DNA of 64,000 nt from NCBI GenBank assembly GCA_030445745.1, contig JASUTE010000001.1, positions 133,664 through 197,663 of the forward strand, read 5' to 3'. The notes beneath the pieces were generated by a model that had not been told where the DNA came from, did not search any database, and saw only the letters and a list, made by a program, of their open reading frames with translations. The position numbers were made by a program, and so were the translations under genes. This stretch comes from Candidatus Cloacimonadota bacterium. GTDB lineage: Bacteria; Cloacimonadota; Cloacimonadia; Cloacimonadales; TCS61. Positions 60,139 through 64,000 of the stretch are shown one piece after another; position 1 is the stretch's first letter; every line of letters begins with the position of its first letter.

Positions 60139-61479
60139 CTAAAATCCGGTTGGTGGTGAAACTGTTGAAATTTCTGCAGAAACTATGGTGAGCAGTGTGA
60201 TAACTATTGCTATGAAGAAGCCGATAACAGTTTGAATAAGTTCAATAAGTGATTCCATTTTGTAGGTGGTTTCAGCTTCAAAATAGGAAGCTATCTGCTG
60301 AGCTGGTTTTAAAATATTACCTGTTTCCGACCCGCTTTTCAACCTGGAGATCACCGAACGTGGAAAAACTCCGGAGGCCTGCATAGCAGGGACGAATGCT
60401 TCACCTTTTTCCAACATTAAAGGTACGGTTACTGTTTTTATCATTTTTTCTATATATTTATTTCTACAAGCCTCAGCTGAAATTAAGATTGTTTCAATAT
60501 TATCGGAAGCACCAGCATAAACAGTGGCAAATACTCGGAAAAAAATCTCGATACTGGTTTTGTGAATAAGGTGGCCGATTACTGGTAACTTTATAATGAA
60601 CCTATCACGCCATACTTGTCCCGAGGGGGTAGACCACCAGCGCCAGATTATTAGTACAGGAATGAAGAATGCTCCCAAAATATACAGATAATTATTACCC
60701 AACCAATCACTCAGTTCCAAGGTTTTTTGGGTCATAGGTGGTAGGTCGATACCCAGTTTAACAAATAGTTCAGTGGTAGCGGGGAAAATTTCCATTACAT
60801 AATACATTACAGCGCCAATTGTTGCTAGCACAGCAAACATCGGTGATACTAACGCTTTCTTAATATTTTTTCTGATCTCGCTGTCGCGCTCTATAAAAGT
60901 ATTAGTAGCTTCAAATATTTTAGCCATATTACCACTCTGAGTAGCTAAACCCATCATAAATGCTGGGAATTTGCCAAACACATCGGTATATTTCTTGAAA
61001 ACTTCCTGGCCTTCAGCTCCTTGTTTCAATTCTTTTTCTATCTGATACAGAGTTTCCTTAAGAACACTATTATTTTGCTCTTCCGCTAAAAGACTTAATA
61101 CCTGGCCAAAATTCATTTTATCGTTTAGCATGTTGGTGCTAAGCTTGATGAACATCTGGATATCACTCTTGGATGGCTTCATTTGGATATCGAATAGCAT
61201 TGGCGAAATAGTAAAGTCGTCATAACCCATGTTTTTTAATCCCCTGGCTACCTCTTCTTTGGAATAAGCTTTTTGCTTACCCTTTATCTTTTTCTTATTA
61301 GGAAGCTTAATAGTATAGAGGAAAGTGCGCTTTTGTTCTATATCGGTGATGTTCAAATTGTATTTTTGGGCTAATTTATCAATTTTCTCTTTGGCATTTT
61401 TCAAGTTACGCGCATTCACCGTGCCTTGCGCTGACCTGCCTTGGGGTGAAATCCCTCTGAACCTAAATTCCTTGATCAT
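60139..61479 (-). CDS. GspF/PilC-type inner membrane platform protein
   Basis: EFRFRGISPQGRSAQGTVNARN; LSTNMLNDKMNFGQVLSLLAEEQNN; ATQSGNMAKIFEATNTFIERDSEIRKNIKKALVSPMFAVLATIGAVMYYVM. Confidence 0.93.
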   Translation of the reverse strand: MIKEFRFRGISPQGRSAQGTVNARNLKNAKEKIDKLAQKYNLNITDIEQKRTFLYTIKLPNKKKIKGKQKAYSKEEVARGLKNMGYDDFTISPMLFDIQMKPSKSDIQMFIKLSTNMLNDKMNFGQVLSLLAEEQNNSVLKETLYQIEKELKQGAEGQEVFKKYTDVFGKFPAFMMGLATQSGNMAKIFEATNTFIERDSEIRKNIKKALVSPMFAVLATIGAVMYYVMEIFPATTELFVKLGIDLPPMTQKTLELSDWLGNNYLYILGAFFIPVLIIWRWWSTPSGQVWRDRFIIKLPVIGHLIHKTSIEIFFRVFATVYAGASDNIETILISAEACRNKYIEKMIKTVTVPLMLEKGEAFVPAMQASGVFPRSVISRLKSGSETGNILKPAQQIASYFEAETTYKMESLIELIQTVIGFFIAIVITLLTIVSAEISTVSPPTGF

Positions 61480-61501
61480 AGTTTCCTCTCGTAGAAAACT
61501 A

Positions 61502-61518
61502 ATGCAATTTTGGTTCCA
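61502..61518 (-). promoter_or_regulatory. Putative sigma54 (-24/-12) promoter upstream of the pilC-pilB pilus operon
   Basis: Minus strand TGGAACCAAAATTGCAT: GG-N10-GC spacing and one mismatch to TGGCAC-N5-TTGC, immediately upstream of ORF 60139-61479. Confidence 0.65.
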
Positions 61519-61635
61519 CTTGTTTCTTTTTTACGAATCCTTTATTTATGCTACTCTCTAATTGTAACTTCTATTTTTCTCTGTATTAATAAACATTCAC
61601 CATCATTTTGGTGTAATAAATTATATTCAGGAAGG

Positions 61636-63018
61636 TTAGCGAAAATCTGTTGGATCTAAATTGTATTTTTTTAATTTAGGATACAAATTTTGGCGTAAAA
61701 TTCCAGTAGTTTCTGCAGCTTTGGTAATATTGCCCTTACATTTTTCTAAAATGGTTTTAAAATAATCTTTTTCAAATTTTTGTTTAGCTTGTTTAAAATT
61801 CAAAGAAGCTAATTTATCTATATTGGAATTTTGAACTTCTGCTACCGGATAAAGATTATGTGGTAAATCATGAGGTAGAATAGCACTATGTTCAGCTAAT
61901 ATCACGGCTCTTTCTATTACATTGCGCAATTCCCTTACATTTCCTTTCCATTCTGCCGAGCGTAAAATAGACATAGCTGGTGACGAAATTTCCAGATCTG
62001 GTTTGTTGTATTTCAGTTTAAATTCATCTAAAAAACATTTTGCGAAGACTTCGATATCTTCTACTCTTTTACGCAGAGGGGGAATGGAGAGATTAATTAT
62101 ATTGAGGCGATAATAAAGATCTTCGCGGAATTTCCCATTTTCTACCAGAGTTTTAATATCTTTGTTGGTTGCCACAATCAGTCTTACGTCGATTTTTATA
62201 TCCTTTTCTCCTCCTACCTTACGAATTACCTTATTTTCTATTGCCCGTAATAATTTAACCTGAAATGAGGCTGAAGTCTCGGTAATTTCATCTAAAAACA
62301 AACTGCCATGCTGGGCTTCTTGGAAATAGCCTTGCGTGGAACGCACAGCATCTGTAAAAGCTCCTTTTTCATGGCCAAAGAGATGACTTTCTAACAAAGT
62401 TTCAGGGATACTTCCACAGTTTACAGTAACAAATTTATTCTCTTTACGTGGGCTATTTTCATGAATTAGTCGGGCTATTAGGCTTTTACCTACTCCAGTT
62501 TCGCCTGTTATGAGCATGGTGGTATCTAAAGGTGCTATTTTCTCAACCATTTTAAAAATATTCTGCATCACTTTGCTAGTTCCTATTATCGGCTTAGAAG
62601 AAACCTGTTTATTCAAAATAGAATTGAGTCTCTTATTTTCCTGAACCAGCCATTGCTTATTCAAAATTTTATCGATAAGCACAGTTAGTAATTCCAAATC
62701 GCTTATTGGTTTCAGGATAAATTCTTCTGCTCCCAGCTTCATCGCTTCTACTGCATTTTGAATGGTAGCCTGACCACTAATGACTATAATTGAGATATAA
62801 GGCCATCTTTTGCGAATAGTTTGCATCAATTCCAAACCATTGCGTCCTGGCATTACTAAATCGGTTATGGCAATATTAAAACTCTCTGTTTCTAAAGTCT
62901 GTAAAGCTGATTCTGCCGATTGTACAGCGGTTACATCGTATCTATCGGAAAGAAAATCCTGCAAAAGTTCCAAAGTGTCTTTTTCATCATCTACGATTAA
63001 AATTTTATTGTTTTTCAT
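61636..63018 (-). CDS. NtrC-family sigma54-dependent response regulator
   Basis: REC (ILIVDDEKDTLELL), GETGVGKSLIARLIH, LFGHEKGAFTDA, WKGNVRELRNVIERAVIL, Fis HTH. Confidence 0.95.
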   Translation of the reverse strand: MKNNKILIVDDEKDTLELLQDFLSDRYDVTAVQSAESALQTLETESFNIAITDLVMPGRNGLELMQTIRKRWPYISIIVISGQATIQNAVEAMKLGAEEFILKPISDLELLTVLIDKILNKQWLVQENKRLNSILNKQVSSKPIIGTSKVMQNIFKMVEKIAPLDTTMLITGETGVGKSLIARLIHENSPRKENKFVTVNCGSIPETLLESHLFGHEKGAFTDAVRSTQGYFQEAQHGSLFLDEITETSASFQVKLLRAIENKVIRKVGGEKDIKIDVRLIVATNKDIKTLVENGKFREDLYYRLNIINLSIPPLRKRVEDIEVFAKCFLDEFKLKYNKPDLEISSPAMSILRSAEWKGNVRELRNVIERAVILAEHSAILPHDLPHNLYPVAEVQNSNIDKLASLNFKQAKQKFEKDYFKTILEKCKGNITKAAETTGILRQNLYPKLKKYNLDPTDFR

Positions 63019-63019
63019 G

Positions 63020-63733
63020 TTATCCTCGAATTGGGAACATTATCTGAGCTGTTACCCTCTCTTCTTTGGCAATTAATTTAATTTCTGAATTATATTTTTT
63101 TAAAATATATTTCACTAAAGGTAAACCCAACCCATATTCGGAATTGTTCTTAGTAGTAAATTCTGGTAAGAATATTTTTTCGGTAGGAGTGGGAATTTTA
63201 CCTCTGTTATTTATTTCTAATTCAACTCTTGAATTTGATAGCTTAGTGGTGATAAATATTTTATTTTCATCGATAGCTTGCAATGCTTCCACAGCATTGT
63301 TTAATAAATTATCTAATATCAGATGCAAATCGCCTGCTGCAATATGTAATTTTGGCAGATTTTTGGTTAAATCGGTTTCCACCTTGATATTATGCTTAAA
63401 AAATAAATTAAAACTCATTAGCTTCAAATGATTAACTATCTCTTCATTCAGATTCAAGAAAACAGGCATCTCATTCTTAAATTTTTCTATATCCAAAGCT
63501 AAATTTTTAAATTCTTTATCAATTTCTAAACCAGCTTGATATATTTTTTCTACAGCTTTAAGCTCAGGATTTCTATTCCTAAGAATTTGAGCATAGCCCA
63601 GAATTGTATTCAACGGTGAATTCAAATTGTGAATTATGCCTTCCAATTTACAGCCTAATATAGCTAAGCGAGCTTTTCTTAAAATTTCTAATTCATGCTT
63701 CTTCATTTTCATTAAATATCTGGTTAAGAACAC
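63020..63733 (-). CDS. Histidine kinase core (cytoplasmic, no sensor domain)
   Basis: GIIHNLNSPLNTILGYAQ, DNLLNNAVEALQ, TTKNNSEYGLGLPLVKYILKKY. Confidence 0.88.
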   Translation of the reverse strand: MFLTRYLMKMKKHELEILRKARLAILGCKLEGIIHNLNSPLNTILGYAQILRNRNPELKAVEKIYQAGLEIDKEFKNLALDIEKFKNEMPVFLNLNEEIVNHLKLMSFNLFFKHNIKVETDLTKNLPKLHIAAGDLHLILDNLLNNAVEALQAIDENKIFITTKLSNSRVELEINNRGKIPTPTEKIFLPEFTTKNNSEYGLGLPLVKYILKKYNSEIKLIAKEERVTAQIMFPIRG

Positions 63734-64000
63734 GCATAATATCCTCTATTTTAAAAGGTTTAGCTAAAACTCCCTTGAATCCAAATTCTTTATAGTTGGC
63801 CATTACCGGATCCATAGAATAACCACTGGAGACTATAGCTGTTACTTTTGGATCTATCTCTTTTAATTTATTAATAGCTTCTTTGCCACCCATACCACCT
63901 GGTACAGTAAGATCCATAATTACAACTTCAAAAGGTTCTTCATCCAGTGCTTTTTTATATTTTTTAATTGCTTCTTCGCCATCTGTTGCAGTTTCTACCT
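63693..64000 (-). CDS. Receiver domain, C-terminal end of a longer protein truncated by window edge
   Basis: Open frame to 64000: VETATDGEEAIKKYKKALDEEPFEVVIMDLTVPGGMGGKEAINKLKEIDP...SSGYSMDPVMANYKEFGFKGVLAKPF. Confidence 0.88.
   Translation of the reverse strand, partial: VETATDGEEAIKKYKKALDEEPFEVVIMDLTVPGGMGGKEAINKLKEIDPKVTAIVSSGYSMDPVMANYKEFGFKGVLAKPFKIEDIMRVLNQIFNENEEA

Overview
The window is a gene-dense, low-GC bacterial chromosome segment. It is probably from the FCB / Cloacimonadota neighbourhood; this is inferred from T9SS-like 'YPNPFNPSTTI' C-terminal tails and overall gene content, not proven. From left to right it holds: a truncated PEP carboxykinase, L27/L21 and RNase G; a four-tRNA cluster (fMet, Met, Arg, His); an AT-rich accessory stretch (about 3.8-13 kb) with transposase relics, two T9SS-tail secreted proteins (one broken by an in-frame TGA), Tag and a decayed sigma54-type regulator; a metabolic block (LarA-like, fumarase alpha/beta, adenosine deaminase, RmuC, a frameshifted MscS, TcdA, TatD, a putative outer membrane protein, RqcH-like, QueC, thiamine pyrophosphokinase); a roughly 20 kb purine / molybdenum-hydroxylase locus (25.2-45.4 kb) with YgeW, YgeY, YgfK, SsnA, two molybdenum hydroxylases, two tandem PLP fold-II enzymes and MocA/XdhC/DUF364 accessory genes; a TPR-PAS histidine kinase; and a type IV pilus / type II secretion-like operon (49.5-61.5 kb) with embedded signalling proteins. 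A near-consensus sigma54 promoter precedes the pilus operon, directly downstream of an NtrC-family regulator and its kinase. The best novelty candidates are the Mo-domain/FAD-domain fusion hydroxylase within the variant purine locus, and the sigma54-linked pilus operon with a kinase lacking the ATPase domain and a REC-cNMP-binding-like protein.
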